Positions 46,172-55,787 of a stretch of DNA of 64,000 nucleotides are shown here, piece by piece; positions within the stretch are counted from its first letter, which is position 1, and the number at the start of each line of letters is the position of its first letter. The notes beneath the pieces were generated by a model. It saw only the letters and a program-made list of their open reading frames with translations. It had not been told where the DNA came from and searched no databases. Origin of the DNA: Sporosarcina sp. PTS2304 (GTDB lineage: Bacteria; Bacillota; Bacilli; Bacillales_A; Planococcaceae); contig NZ_CP031230.1 in the NCBI RefSeq assembly GCF_003351785.1, positions 2,402,501-2,466,500 on the forward strand, written 5' to 3'. A program made the translations under genes and the position numbers.

Positions 46172-48572
46172 CGCGATCCGCTCCCTTCTTACGCCGCAGT
46201 TTCACTAAGGAAAAGACTCCTAGTCCTGCGATAAATAACACTAATACTTCAAGCATCGTATCAAATGCACGGAAATCGCCAAGGATCGTATTGACGACAT
46301 TCATCCCGCCCGCTAACCGCGAGGCAGTTTCATAATAGATAGAAATAGAGGGATAAAGTGAATGACCTTGCACTAGTAAAGCGACAACGATCACTACGAC
46401 ACCTGAAGTCACTGCAATGATTCCATTGCGCACTCGCATAGAAATTGATTTATGTTCGGAACGCCACTCCGGTAAATAGTAGAAACATAATAGAAATAAT
46501 ACTGTCGTTACAGTCTCTACAATAATTTGAGTCAGTGCTAAATCAGGTGCACGAAAAACAACGAATAATATAGCAATAGAATAGCCAAGGACGCCGTTTA
46601 AAATAATGGCTGTAATACGGGACTTCGCAAATAAAATAGCTACACTGGAACACATCATAACGAAAATAATGAGGCTTTCATTGATTTCAACTGGCGCATC
46701 ATTTGAGAAGTCAAATATAAACTGTTGAAAACCGACTAGCGCAATACCGATGAACGCAATGAAAAACAACATAATATAAGCTACATAATCACGCACAGAA
46801 CCGGTCATATATGTTTTGGTAATGACAGTTGCGATCCGTTCCACCCATGATAAACTTGCATTGTAAAAACGATCTAATGTCCACTGTAAAATACCTAAAC
46901 GATAGACACCTTTCCAATAGCGCAAAAAGCGATACAGTAAAATCCCAGCGATCACTACACCCAACGTCATGAAAATCGGCGTATTCCACCCATGCCACGC
47001 GTGAATTTCCGGGACTAGATTTTCCATGCCCACTAAATGCGGATATACTGCAATCATCGCCGGCCCCAACAAATAAGTGCCTAATACATTCGGGAAGAAA
47101 AAAATCATTAGCACTAAACTTCCTAGAACAATAGGTGCGATAAGCATCTGAATAGGCGCTTCATGGGCTGGTCGCTGGCCTGGAAATGGCGCAGGCACAC
47201 TACCCAAGAAAGACTGAAATACAATCACCATACAATAAATAAATGTGAAAATACTGCCGATCCATGCGACGATTGGAAATAGTAAGGTTAGCGTGTCCAA
47301 TGTGAAAAAGTTTGCGCTGCGCAAAGACAGCATTGCTTCAAAAAATAATTCTTTACTTAAAAATCCATTGAACGGAGGAAGACCAGCCATTGAGAAACTT
47401 CCAATGACAGCGATCGTAAATGTAATCGGCATAAGAGTAGCTAAACCGCCCAGCCGTTTAATGTTTCGTGTTCCAAGCTGATGATCCAATATTCCAACGA
47501 CCATAAATAAAGAACCTTTAAATGTCGAGTGATTAATTAAATGGAATAACGCAGCAAAGGTAGCTGCTGTGAATAATGCGACATGCGCACTTTCAGATGA
47601 AGCAAAAGCTAGAGAACCGATGCCCAGCATACTCATGATCATTCCGAGTTGACTGACTGTAGAAAATGCCAGTAACGCTTTTAGATCTGTTTGCTTTACT
47701 GCATTCACAGATCCCCACAGCATCGTTAATAAGCCAACGCATGAAACAATAATAAACCAAGTGACATTTCCCGCAAATACAGGAGTGAAACGAGCGACTA
47801 GATAGATTCCTGCTTTTACCATTGTGGCAGAGTGTAAGTACGCACTAACCGGCGTTGGTGCTTCCATAGCATCCGGTAACCAAATATGAAAAGGAAACTG
47901 TGCGGATTTTGTAAATGCCCCAAGCAGGACACATAGCATAATAGGAATAAAGAGCGTATCTACAGCTATCACGTCTCTCATACCAATCAATTCCTGCAAA
48001 CTGAACGTTCCGGTAATCGTATAAAGCATTAAAAAACCGGCCAGCATGAATATTCCGCCCGTAACTGTAATCAACATGGATTTTTTCGCACCATACCTAG
48101 ATTGTTTACGGTGAAACCAGAAAGCGATTAGTAAGAAAGAAGAGATACTAGTCAACTCCCAAAATACATATAAAACAATCAAGTTGTCCGATAACACTAC
48201 GCCGAGCATAGCACCCATAAAGAGAAGTAAGTACGTATAAAAGCGACCAATCGCTTCCCGTTCAGAAAGGTAATAGATGGAATACAATACAACGAGGCTA
48301 CCAATTCCTGTGATTAACAGCGCAAAAATCATGCTCAAGCCATCTAGATGCGTGGTAAAATAGACGTCAGCTGAAGGTATCCATGGAAATGTGTATAAAT
48401 GAGTGGCTCCTCGTGAAAGTGAAGGCACTAGCTGAAGAAGTAGAATGAATAATAGTAACGGTACAGTGATTACAAACCAACCAATCCGCCGACCCGTCAA
48501 AAACTTATGTATAAATGGTACCAGGCATGCTGCGAAAAACGGAATAAATATTGCCAGCAAGATGGTTATCAA
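46158..48572 (-). CDS. mrpA: Mrp Na+/H+ antiporter subunit A
   Basis: 804 residues (B. subtilis MrpA: 801), about 21 helices. The N-terminal NuoL-like antiporter part has Glu in YVFWELTSISSFLLI and Lys in AFTKSAQFPFHIWLPDAMEAPTPVSAYLHS. The C-terminal part is MrpB-like (LTQIIVETVTTVLFLL). First gene of the operon exchanging cytoplasmic Na+ for H+. TTG at 48572, five nt after GGAGGTG. Confidence 0.95.
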   Translation of the reverse strand: MITILLAIFIPFFAACLVPFIHKFLTGRRIGWFVITVPLLLFILLLQLVPSLSRGATHLYTFPWIPSADVYFTTHLDGLSMIFALLITGIGSLVVLYSIYYLSEREAIGRFYTYLLLFMGAMLGVVLSDNLIVLYVFWELTSISSFLLIAFWFHRKQSRYGAKKSMLITVTGGIFMLAGFLMLYTITGTFSLQELIGMRDVIAVDTLFIPIMLCVLLGAFTKSAQFPFHIWLPDAMEAPTPVSAYLHSATMVKAGIYLVARFTPVFAGNVTWFIIVSCVGLLTMLWGSVNAVKQTDLKALLAFSTVSQLGMIMSMLGIGSLAFASSESAHVALFTAATFAALFHLINHSTFKGSLFMVVGILDHQLGTRNIKRLGGLATLMPITFTIAVIGSFSMAGLPPFNGFLSKELFFEAMLSLRSANFFTLDTLTLLFPIVAWIGSIFTFIYCMVIVFQSFLGSVPAPFPGQRPAHEAPIQMLIAPIVLGSLVLMIFFFPNVLGTYLLGPAMIAVYPHLVGMENLVPEIHAWHGWNTPIFMTLGVVIAGILLYRFLRYWKGVYRLGILQWTLDRFYNASLSWVERIATVITKTYMTGSVRDYVAYIMLFFIAFIGIALVGFQQFIFDFSNDAPVEINESLIIFVMMCSSVAILFAKSRITAIILNGVLGYSIAILFVVFRAPDLALTQIIVETVTTVLFLLCFYYLPEWRSEHKSISMRVRNGIIAVTSGVVVIVVALLVQGHSLYPSISIYYETASRLAGGMNVVNTILGDFRAFDTMLEVLVLFIAGLGVFSLVKLRRKKGADRAEEK

Positions 48573-48785
48573 TTTTACACCTCCAATTTTAGTACCCCCC
48601 CTTGACTGAACACTATACGTTATGCATAATGGGACTCTAAGCAGAGAGTACATTGACTACTCAAAAGTATACACTATTTCAGGTAAAACCGCATAGAAAG
48701 CGCGGTCACCGGACGAGTGTTTATAATATATGCAAATTACTAATTTATAAGAGAACTATAGAATTCGAAGAGGTGAAGAATCATT

Positions 48786-49460
48786 ATGGGCAAAATGAAA
48801 AGCCGTATGGACGAGAGTATCCTCGTTTGTGTGTATTACGGTCCAAATGGTGAACGTCTCATTAAAAGAGGATATAAAATCGCAGCCATTATGGACTGTC
48901 CACTGTATGTTTTAACAGTGGACCCAGCACCACTCGATGATTTTGACGTAGAAAAGTCCGAATACATTGACCGTTGGAAAGAACTGGCGGAAGAACTGGA
49001 CGTGGAAGCGTTTATCATTCGCGATGAGGAAAAGCGACCGACTGCGAAAGTGATCAAAGAAGTCGCTCATCATTACGGCATTACACAAATCATCATCGGT
49101 CAGACAGCACAAAGCCGCTGGGAAGAAATCACAAAAGGTTCTTTTATGAACGTTTTGCTTCGTGAGATCCCATTCGTCGATTTCCATGTAGTGTCCGTCG
49201 ATCGTGCGATTAAAAACGAGGTAGAAGGCACTTTTGAAAAAGGTGTACGTGCATATCTCATACAAGATGGTGAAGGCTTCCGCATTAATTTCACATTGTC
49301 CAAACAAGCGCAATACGAAGGAATTTTCTTCAAAGAAATCGGCACAGACTTTAATAATGGCATTTTCAAATTTATGCAAAACAATAAAATTTGCCAAGTA
49401 CAAATTGAAGATGACCAAGTACTCGATACGAGTAAAATTGAATGTAAGCTGCATGACTAA
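48786..49460 (+). CDS. KdpD-like Usp-domain protein with a novel C-terminus
   Basis: 224 residues. Residues about 8-140 form a Usp alpha/beta fold of the KdpD type: ESILVCVYYGPNGERLIKRGYKIA, then HYGITQIIIGQTAQSRWEEITKGS (KdpD signature TQIVVGKS.RSRW). The last 80 residues (from VEGTFEKGVRAYLIQDGEG) are a beta-rich domain I do not recognise. It lacks the histidine kinase part of KdpD. GAGGTGA before ATG. Divergent from the Mrp operon, it may couple to cation homeostasis, but that is inference. Confidence 0.8.
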   Translation: MGKMKSRMDESILVCVYYGPNGERLIKRGYKIAAIMDCPLYVLTVDPAPLDDFDVEKSEYIDRWKELAEELDVEAFIIRDEEKRPTAKVIKEVAHHYGITQIIIGQTAQSRWEEITKGSFMNVLLREIPFVDFHVVSVDRAIKNEVEGTFEKGVRAYLIQDGEGFRINFTLSKQAQYEGIFFKEIGTDFNNGIFKFMQNNKICQVQIEDDQVLDTSKIECKLHD

Positions 49461-49520
49461 AAACCTGGCACAGCCCTTTTTCTCATGAAACGAATAGAAG
49501 AATCCTCTCTTCGCCGTTCC

Positions 49521-49640
49521 TTTCCGTTCCAGGCGGACGCGTTCGGGAGGGGGCGCGGTGAACCATACCGCCCCGCTAGCGCTACGCCGGATGTTTCACT
49601 TGTCGACCTGATCCTCCCCGAGTCGCCGCCTGGAACGAAA
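49521..49640. repeat. type C palindromic repeat
   Basis: The outer arms CGTTCCAGGCGG and CCGCCTGGAACG are a perfect 12-bp inverted repeat unlike those of types A and B. The inner core is the same family: ACGCGTTCGGGAGGGGGCGCGG ... TACGCC ... CTGATCCTCCCCGAGTCG (split here by internal differences). Only copy of this type in the window. Confidence 0.8.
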
Positions 49641-49735
49641 ATCCACTCGATGTCTTGCTTCAAATAGGTACAAAAAAATCGCCCTTTCTAGTAGAATAAA
49701 GTTACCAAACCCACTCTACGAAAGGACGATTTTTT

Positions 49736-50005
49736 ATGCGCAATCCAAAGATTACTTACGAACAGTACACCACAGAACAACTCACTTTTTCTATAGAAGA
49801 ACCTACGGCATCGCTCCGCGGCCTTGAAAAGATTCATACGGAGTTCGGAATCGTCGCACTGGTTCACAGTTGAAAGTAGCGGGCATCCGCCGGCTACTTT
49901 CAACTGCGAACGACTACAAACCAAAATCAGGCAGAGAAAAACGATTCATTTTTCTCCGCCTGATTTATTTTAGGGACTTATTGGACAGCCCCTTTTGTTA
50001 GTTAC
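49736..50005 (+). pseudogene. IS1182-type transposase remnant, internal deletion and frameshift
   Basis: ATG at 49736 reads MRNPKITYEQYTTEQLTF, a transposase N-terminus, then jumps after about 30 codons to a C-terminal part (LEKIHTEFGIVALVH). After a +1/-1 shift at 49872 the C-terminus continues as LKVAGIRRLLSTANDYK ... FRDLLDSPFC. The middle (catalytic) part is gone. A TTTTTT-ended hairpin precedes the ATG (49676-49732), and the right end carries TTGGACAGCCCC, a typical IS end. Family assignment from memory of IS1182/IS5-like C-termini; moderately sure. Confidence 0.65.
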
Positions 50006-50047
50006 CATGTCACGACTGACTATGAATGTCTTGCGGCTTGCGCTTCC

Positions 50048-50198
50048 AGACGATACGCTTTCCGGAGGGGGCGCTGCGGGTTACGCCTGTCAAATGCAAA
50101 GATGTGCTCCTTCTCGCTACGCTTCACTCGCCAAAGCACTTCTGGCGAGTCCGCCGCGTCTCCTCAGGAAAGCGTCCGGTTTCTCTCGGGAGAATCCT
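50048..50198. repeat. hybrid palindromic repeat, left type A and right type B
   Basis: Left arm AGACGATACGCTTTCCGG (type A), then TGCGGGTTACGCCTGTC, the extra GCTACGCTTCACTCGC block, then GGCGAGTCCGCCGCGTC and the right arm GGGAGAATCCT of type B. The two outer arms cannot pair with each other. It looks like a recombination product. Confidence 0.75.
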
Positions 50199-50322
50199 CA
50201 CACGTACACTCTTTTACTGCACTGCATGGGAGAAGTCACTTATCCCACTCTAATTTCTGGCTGAACACCAACTGACTTCCCGACACAACCTCAAGTACGT
50301 TGCTTATTGATACAAGACACTT

Positions 50323-51243
50323 TCACTCTGTAAGTTCTTCCCCAACAATTTTCACTTCCATCTCTAAATCAATGCCAAACTTCTTCTTCACTTCATCCCG
50401 TACCATCTGAATAGTTTGGATATAGTCTGCTGCAGTAGCATCCTTTTTATTGACGATAAACCCTGCATGTTTCGTCGATACTTCTGCACCGCCAAAACCC
50501 TTTCCTTGTAATCCGCTGTCCTGAATCAACTTGCCAGCAAAGTATCCCGGAGGACGTTTGAATACACTTCCTGCTGAAGGGTATTCCAGCGGCTGTTTTG
50601 ATTCCCGCTGGTACGTTAGGTCCGCTACAGTAGAGTCTATATCACATTGGATGCCTGGTGTAAGCAAGAACTCAGCAGACAACACATAATATCCTTTTGC
50701 TGTGATAATACTTTTCCGATATCCGAGTTCCAATTCATCTTTAGAAAGAATAAAGATCTTCCCTGTATCATCCATTACCGTAGCCTGCGTAATAATGTCT
50801 TTAATTTCTCCACCGTATGCTCCGGCATTCATGGCCATCGCACCGCCGATAGAACCCGGAATTCCACACGCAAATTCCAAACCAGTTAAACACGCTTTCG
50901 CTGCCGCTTTGGAAGCGTCAATAATATGGGCACCTGCTTCGGCGATCATAGTGTCTCCGATAATTTCAATATGATTAAAGTTCGCCATATAAAGCACAAT
51001 TCCACGAACGCCGCCATCACGAACGACCATATTCGAACCATTACCTAATAATAGAATCGGTATATCATTTTCATAAGCATATGTGACGACTGCTTGAACT
51101 TCTTCTATCGTTCCAGGTGCTGCTACAATATCCGCTTTACCGCCGAGACGTGTTTTCGTATATTTTTTTAACGGTTCATCAACTAATAACCAACCATTTT
51201 TTATGTTGAGCTTGAGATCTTCAAACCATCGATGTTTTGACAT
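50323..51243 (-). CDS. murB: UDP-N-acetylenolpyruvoylglucosamine reductase
   Basis: 306 residues, FAD-binding domain (LLGNGSNMVVRDGGVRG; GIPGSIGGAMAMNAGAYGGEI) and MurB C-terminal domain with SAGSVFKRPPGYFAGKLIQ (catalytic Ser) and a Glu near the end. Makes UDP-MurNAc for peptidoglycan. ATG at 51243 (or 51249) after AAAGGA. Monocistronic. Confidence 0.96.
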   Translation of the reverse strand: MSKHRWFEDLKLNIKNGWLLVDEPLKKYTKTRLGGKADIVAAPGTIEEVQAVVTYAYENDIPILLLGNGSNMVVRDGGVRGIVLYMANFNHIEIIGDTMIAEAGAHIIDASKAAAKACLTGLEFACGIPGSIGGAMAMNAGAYGGEIKDIITQATVMDDTGKIFILSKDELELGYRKSIITAKGYYVLSAEFLLTPGIQCDIDSTVADLTYQRESKQPLEYPSAGSVFKRPPGYFAGKLIQDSGLQGKGFGGAEVSTKHAGFIVNKKDATAADYIQTIQMVRDEVKKKFGIDLEMEVKIVGEELTE

Positions 51244-51408
51244 GCACATCAAGTCCTTTCAATTGACCTGTCTCCCCTTTACGGAAACAATCTTATTCCT
51301 CTATTAGTATGCTTGCAATCAGTGATTTTGACAAGGTTTTTCATTTTGACTTTCGAGGGATTTTGCATTACAGTTTACATATCTAAATACCCACAAGGAG
51401 GAGTGAAA

Positions 51409-51921
51409 GTGAATAAATGGAAGGTCGATCCAACCGAGTCTACCGTTGAGTTTTCAGTCCCACATATGATGGTTTCCAAAGTGACTGGAACTTTCGGAAG
51501 TTTTTCAGGTGAACTACAAGGAAATATAGCAGACTTAACAAAATGCAAGATTCATTTTCAAGTAGACGTTCAATCGATTCATACACAAAATAAAGAACGC
51601 GATGTACATTTGTGTTCAGCAGACTTTTTCGATGCACAAACCTATCCTCACATGACTTTCACTTCTCAATCGATTTATGCAGACAATGATGGCAAATACC
51701 GCATGATGGGAGAATTGACGATTAAACAGACGATGAAAAGAGTATTGTTTTGTATTACTCCTGTAGAAGTCAATGTATTCGGAGCATGTTATGTAGCAGA
51801 AGGCGAAATCAACAGAAAAGAATTTGGCCTAACATGGAACCGGGCCATTGAAGCTGGCGGTGTAATGGTCGGTGAAAATATTGATATCCAGATGACTATA
51901 GCGGTCATAAAAGCTACTTAA
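51409..51921 (+). CDS. YceI family protein
   Basis: 170 residues, complete YceI lipocalin-like barrel: KWKVDPTESTVEFSVPHMMVSKVTGTF at the start, SADFFDAQTYPHMTFTSQ, and FGLTWNRAIEAGGVMVGENIDI at the end. No signal peptide, so cytoplasmic; family members bind isoprenoid-like lipids. GTG at 51409 after AAGGAGGAG; the frame upstream is not coding. Confidence 0.92.
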   Translation: MNKWKVDPTESTVEFSVPHMMVSKVTGTFGSFSGELQGNIADLTKCKIHFQVDVQSIHTQNKERDVHLCSADFFDAQTYPHMTFTSQSIYADNDGKYRMMGELTIKQTMKRVLFCITPVEVNVFGACYVAEGEINRKEFGLTWNRAIEAGGVMVGENIDIQMTIAVIKAT

Positions 51922-51933
51922 TTATAGCGGTCT

Positions 51934-51988
51934 AAATGAAATAGAAAACGTATGGAGGGCGACCCTTCATACGTTTTCTATTTCATTT
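51934..51988. terminator. very long bidirectional terminator
   Basis: A perfect 21-bp stem: AAATGAAATAGAAAACGTAT with its complement, loop about 12 nt, between the convergent yceI and DsbA-like genes. Confidence 0.85.
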
Positions 51989-52030
51989 TCACTTTATCTC
52001 ATAGCCTACAAGAACCGTCATCACTTAAGA

Positions 52031-52675
52031 CTACTCCGCCACCTCTTCTTCAGCTACTTTTGTTAGTGCTTCGATAAATGCTTCTTTGGATTGCGAACCA
52101 GAAACAGCATACTTCTTATTGAATAAGAAGAAAGGAACACTTTTAATTCCCATTTCACGCGCCTGCTGCATATCTGCATGGACTTTTTCAGTAAAATCAT
52201 CACTTTGCAACATTTCCTTCGTTTGTGCTGTATCCAATCCTGCTTCTTCCGCAATAGCGACTAATACTTCTTCCGTATCAATATGCTCGCCTTCTATAAA
52301 ATGGCTATGCATTAACAACTCCGCTACTTGTTCACCTTTTCCCTGTACCGCTGCAAACTTCGTTAAACGATGAGCATCCAACGTATTAGATGTTTTCATC
52401 TTTTTCATTTGATAATGAAGACCTACTGTTTGAGCTTGTGACTCGATGTTCTTCATCATATACTCTGCTTCTGATTCACTAACATTGAATTTCTTTGCCA
52501 TCCCTTCTAGGAACGACTGACCGGACGCGACTGGTGTATTCGGATCAAGCATATATGCTTTAAATTCCATCTCCACTGGTTCAGTGACATTTACTTCTGC
52601 CAACGCTTCCTCCAGTCGTCTTTTCCCCATATAGCAAAACGGACAAACATAGTCTGACCAAACTTCGATTTTCAT
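52031..52675 (-). CDS. DsbA family oxidoreductase (FrnE-like)
   Basis: 214 residues. Thioredoxin fold with CPFC (Cys11-Cys14), helical insert, and cis-Pro motif GIKSVPFFLFNKKYAVSG. No signal peptide, so cytoplasmic, as in the FrnE/YwbO group. Substrate unknown; FrnE-type proteins are oxidative stress-related. AAAGGTGG before ATG. Confidence 0.92.
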   Translation of the reverse strand: MKIEVWSDYVCPFCYMGKRRLEEALAEVNVTEPVEMEFKAYMLDPNTPVASGQSFLEGMAKKFNVSESEAEYMMKNIESQAQTVGLHYQMKKMKTSNTLDAHRLTKFAAVQGKGEQVAELLMHSHFIEGEHIDTEEVLVAIAEEAGLDTAQTKEMLQSDDFTEKVHADMQQAREMGIKSVPFFLFNKKYAVSGSQSKEAFIEALTKVAEEEVAE

Positions 52676-52776
52676 TTTTTTGCCCCACCTTTCTATTCTC
52701 TATTTTAGATTCAAGTAAAGATGGTAACAATAGAAATGCCTGGCAAAGATATTATTATACAGAATGAGGTGTACAG

Positions 52777-54156
52777 ATGAATGAATCACTATGGCTTGCC
52801 ACCGAGTATACACGGCAGAATTTCTCTACGATGGAACAAGATTTGTCCTGTGAAGTTTTAATTATTGGAGGAGGGTTAACAGGGCTGGCCAATGCGTACT
52901 CTTTAGCAAAGCAAGGGAAAGACGTCATATTATTAGAGAAAAACAGTATTCTCCAAGGGGCCACTGGAAACTCTACAGGAAAACTAACTGCACAGCACGA
53001 TATCGTCTATGCTGATTTAATTGAAACATTCGGGGTAGAGGGCGCAAAAATTTACTTTCATGCGAATGAGGAAGCTATACGTTTCGCGCGGACGATCGCA
53101 ACAGAACAAGAATTACAAGCTGCTCATTCCACACTATTTTCACAATCGAAGGAAGGTACTGAACGATTAATAGAAGAAAAGAAGGCCTATGAGGCAATTG
53201 GCATCCCTTTTACATTTGGAAATAAAGCAAACGACTTGCCATTCGATACGTCCCATACACTCACTATTTTCGACGAGGCACAAATTCATCCTGTACGTTT
53301 TGGTCAAAAATTAGCCCAACTTGCGAAGACTGCGGGAGCTCGTATTTTTGAACACGCACAAGTGGCGGCTCTGGATACAGATAGACATTTTGCTAAACTG
53401 GCTTCGGCCCATACAGTCAGCTATCGCCAGCTCATTATTTGCTCGCACTATCCTATTGAAGCACTCGAAGGGATGCAAATCTTAAAATTAGATGTTGAAC
53501 GATCTTATATTGCAGCCGCAAAAACAGCTAGCTCCTTTACCCATCAGTATATGGCGGTAGATCATCCGAAACGATCCATTCGTACGGCAACTATAGACGG
53601 GCAATCTTATCTATTACTTTGCGCTGAGTCACATCCCGCTGGTGCGGAAAAAGAAACACAACTACTTTATGACCGACTCACGAATGATTTAAACACTTCA
53701 TTGGAGTCCCCCGAAATAATTTATAAGTGGTCGGCACAAGATCCGTCAACACCGGACTTAGTACCTTATATCGGAGCGATATCTGATAAAACACCTGATG
53801 TCTATATTAGTACAGGATATCGCAAATGGGGATTATCCAACTCTTTAGTCAGTGCGCAAATTATAACAGATGCAATCACCGGTAAGCCAAATGAAGCTAG
53901 CGAACTGTATTCGCCTGGACGAACGGATTTTGGCGCTTTATTCAGCAGAGCGTTGTTGTTAACGGGACGTACTGTAAAAGAATTCGCCGGAGGACATATC
54001 GCTCGAACAGACTCCCCTATTTGTACCCATATGGGTTGCCGGACACGCTGGAACAAAGGGGATCAAACATGGGATTGTCCATGTCACGGCTCACGCTTCC
54101 GTGCAGACGGCTCTGTCTTAGAAGGTCCTGCGACGCAACCGGTTAACTTAGCATAA
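52777..54156 (+). CDS. yhfW: FAD-dependent oxidoreductase with C-terminal Rieske domain
   Basis: 459 residues. N-terminal DAO fold with VLIIGGGLTGLANAYSLAKQG and a long FAD domain; C-terminal Rieske [2Fe-2S] site CTHMGCRTRW ... CPCHGSRFRADGSVLEGPA (CxH and CxxH). Same layout as B. subtilis YhfW. The electron donor and substrate are unknown; DAO domain suggests an amine or amino acid. Confidence 0.9.
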   Translation: MNESLWLATEYTRQNFSTMEQDLSCEVLIIGGGLTGLANAYSLAKQGKDVILLEKNSILQGATGNSTGKLTAQHDIVYADLIETFGVEGAKIYFHANEEAIRFARTIATEQELQAAHSTLFSQSKEGTERLIEEKKAYEAIGIPFTFGNKANDLPFDTSHTLTIFDEAQIHPVRFGQKLAQLAKTAGARIFEHAQVAALDTDRHFAKLASAHTVSYRQLIICSHYPIEALEGMQILKLDVERSYIAAAKTASSFTHQYMAVDHPKRSIRTATIDGQSYLLLCAESHPAGAEKETQLLYDRLTNDLNTSLESPEIIYKWSAQDPSTPDLVPYIGAISDKTPDVYISTGYRKWGLSNSLVSAQIITDAITGKPNEASELYSPGRTDFGALFSRALLLTGRTVKEFAGGHIARTDSPICTHMGCRTRWNKGDQTWDCPCHGSRFRADGSVLEGPATQPVNLA

Positions 54157-54160
54157 AAAA

Positions 54161-54198
54161 GACTATCCAGAAATCAGGCAATCGATTTCTGGACAGTC
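54161..54198. terminator. bidirectional terminator (TGTCCAGAAA family)
   Basis: GACTATCCAGAAATC pairs with GATTTCTGGACAGTC; A-run before and TA-rich after. Serves yhfW-like (+) and ppaC (-). Confidence 0.85.
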
Positions 54199-54204
54199 TA
54201 CTAA

Positions 54205-55131
54205 TTAAGAAAGTGCTTCAGTCAACACAGGCACAATTTGCTTTTTACGAGAGACGATACCTTTTAGCAATGCTGCATTATTCGCTAATGACACGTTAAA
54301 TGCAGAGCTTGCACGTTCCGATTCATCCCCTAATGCAATCATAACAGAATCGCTATTGATGATATCCGTTACGACAAACAAGAAGAGATCCAATTGTTTT
54401 TGAGCAATCACCTGTTGAAGTAATGTTTCCAATTCTTCTTGACGTCCTAAAATATCTTGCACGTCAATTGCGTTTACTTGTGCAATTTCAATTTTCACGT
54501 CACCAAATGAAAACTCTTTCGCATCCAAGCTCACTAGTTCTGAAACAGGTGTAGCACTCAAGTCAGCGCCTGCTTTTAACATCGCTAGTCCATACTCTGC
54601 TGCATCTACTTCAGCAATCGCAGCTAATTCATTAGCCGCTGCCTGATCTTGCGCAGTGAAAGTAGGTGATTTAAATAATAGAGAATCAGAAATAATCGCT
54701 GACAACATAAGACCCGCAATATTTTTTGGTATTTCTACACCGTGTTCTTTAAATAATTTATTTAAAATAGTTGCTGTACAGCCGACAGGTTCTGCGCGGT
54801 AGTACAATGGATCATTCGTTTGGAAGTTCGCGATTCGGTGGTGGTCAATTACTTCTAATACTTGTACTTTGTCCAAATCATCGACACTTTGTTGGCTTTC
54901 ATTGTGATCTACTAAAATAACTTGTGATACTTCGGACGAAGCATTTTCAATTAGACGCGGCGCTTCAAAACCGAATGTCTCTAATGCATATGCTGTTTCT
55001 TTAGAAATACTTCCTAAACGAACCGCTTCTGCATCGACTCCGATCTGTTGCTTAAGATATGCATACGTAATCGCAGATGCGATAGAATCCGTATCCGGGT
55101 TTTTATGCCCAATGACTAAAACTTTTGACAT
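54205..55131 (-). CDS. ppaC: manganese-dependent inorganic pyrophosphatase
   Basis: 308 residues, DHH family: [35 protein letters not shown], and the C-terminal DHHA2 domain ([15 protein letters not shown]). Hydrolyses PPi to phosphate in the cytoplasm. Monocistronic. Confidence 0.96.
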   Translation of the reverse strand: MSKVLVIGHKNPDTDSIASAITYAYLKQQIGVDAEAVRLGSISKETAYALETFGFEAPRLIENASSEVSQVILVDHNESQQSVDDLDKVQVLEVIDHHRIANFQTNDPLYYRAEPVGCTATILNKLFKEHGVEIPKNIAGLMLSAIISDSLLFKSPTFTAQDQAAANELAAIAEVDAAEYGLAMLKAGADLSATPVSELVSLDAKEFSFGDVKIEIAQVNAIDVQDILGRQEELETLLQQVIAQKQLDLFLFVVTDIINSDSVMIALGDESERASSAFNVSLANNAALLKGIVSRKKQIVPVLTEALS

Positions 55132-55184
55132 TTTTTAATTCCTCCTATTTCACTCTGTTTACTAATTATATTCTACCACACTAT

Positions 55185-55631
55185 TTACGATTGACCAGTG
55201 GAAAATAATAAACTATGGATTTCATCTTTATTATGAAGGAAATCAGCAATGGTATAGCGATCAAGTACAGCGAAATATGCCTGCAACGCTTCATATAATA
55301 CACCTTTTAACTGGCATGCTGAAGAAAGAACGCACATATTCTTGCTCGGATCAAAACATTCTACTAAATGAAAGTCGTCTTCCGTCATACGGACTAGCGC
55401 ACCGACATTTATATCTTTCGGTTCTACGCAGAGACGAATTCCGCCACCCCGACCGCGAATCGTTTCGATTAACTGCAGTTTTCCTAGCTCATGGACAATC
55501 TTTGTGAGGTGATTTTTCGAGATCTTATAAGCATCCGATATTTCTTGTACGGTAGATAATTCCCTTGGTTGCTTGGAAGCCAAAAAAATCAGAACACGCA
55601 GCGAATAGTCAGTATACATTGTTAAACGCAT
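55185..55631 (-). CDS. nsrR: NsrR, nitric-oxide-sensing Rrf2-family repressor
   Basis: 148 residues, winged helix (YKISKNHLTKIVHELG, RGRGGGIRL). Three cysteines at 92, 100 and 106 (ECFDPSKNMCVLSSACQLKG) bind the Fe-S cluster. NO disassembles the cluster and derepresses hmp, which starts 215 bp away on the opposite strand. ATG lacks a strong site but the start matches the family. Confidence 0.92.
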   Translation of the reverse strand: MRLTMYTDYSLRVLIFLASKQPRELSTVQEISDAYKISKNHLTKIVHELGKLQLIETIRGRGGGIRLCVEPKDINVGALVRMTEDDFHLVECFDPSKNMCVLSSACQLKGVLYEALQAYFAVLDRYTIADFLHNKDEIHSLLFSTGQS

Positions 55632-55764
55632 AGTATCACCACTTTCAGTTCTCTCTCTATTATACCATTTTCTATAGAGATATCCTTAGAAAGCGGCAAG
55701 CTGAACAATGTAAAATATGACAGCTTTTTGAATGAAATGTGACCAATTGCTAATAAAAAACTTA

Positions 55765-55787
55765 AACATGTATTTTATATATAGCTT
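55765..55787 (+). promoter_or_regulatory. NsrR operator in the hmp promoter
   Basis: AACATGTATTT-T-ATATATAGCTT: the left half matches the NsrR half-site AAGATGYATTT with one mismatch, the right half is weaker. Located about 60 bp before hmp. Confidence 0.6.

Noticed and set aside
48912..49454. 180-residue antisense frame to the Usp-domain gene
   Set aside because: Shadow of a well-supported gene; cysteine/phenylalanine-rich composition and no ribosome site.
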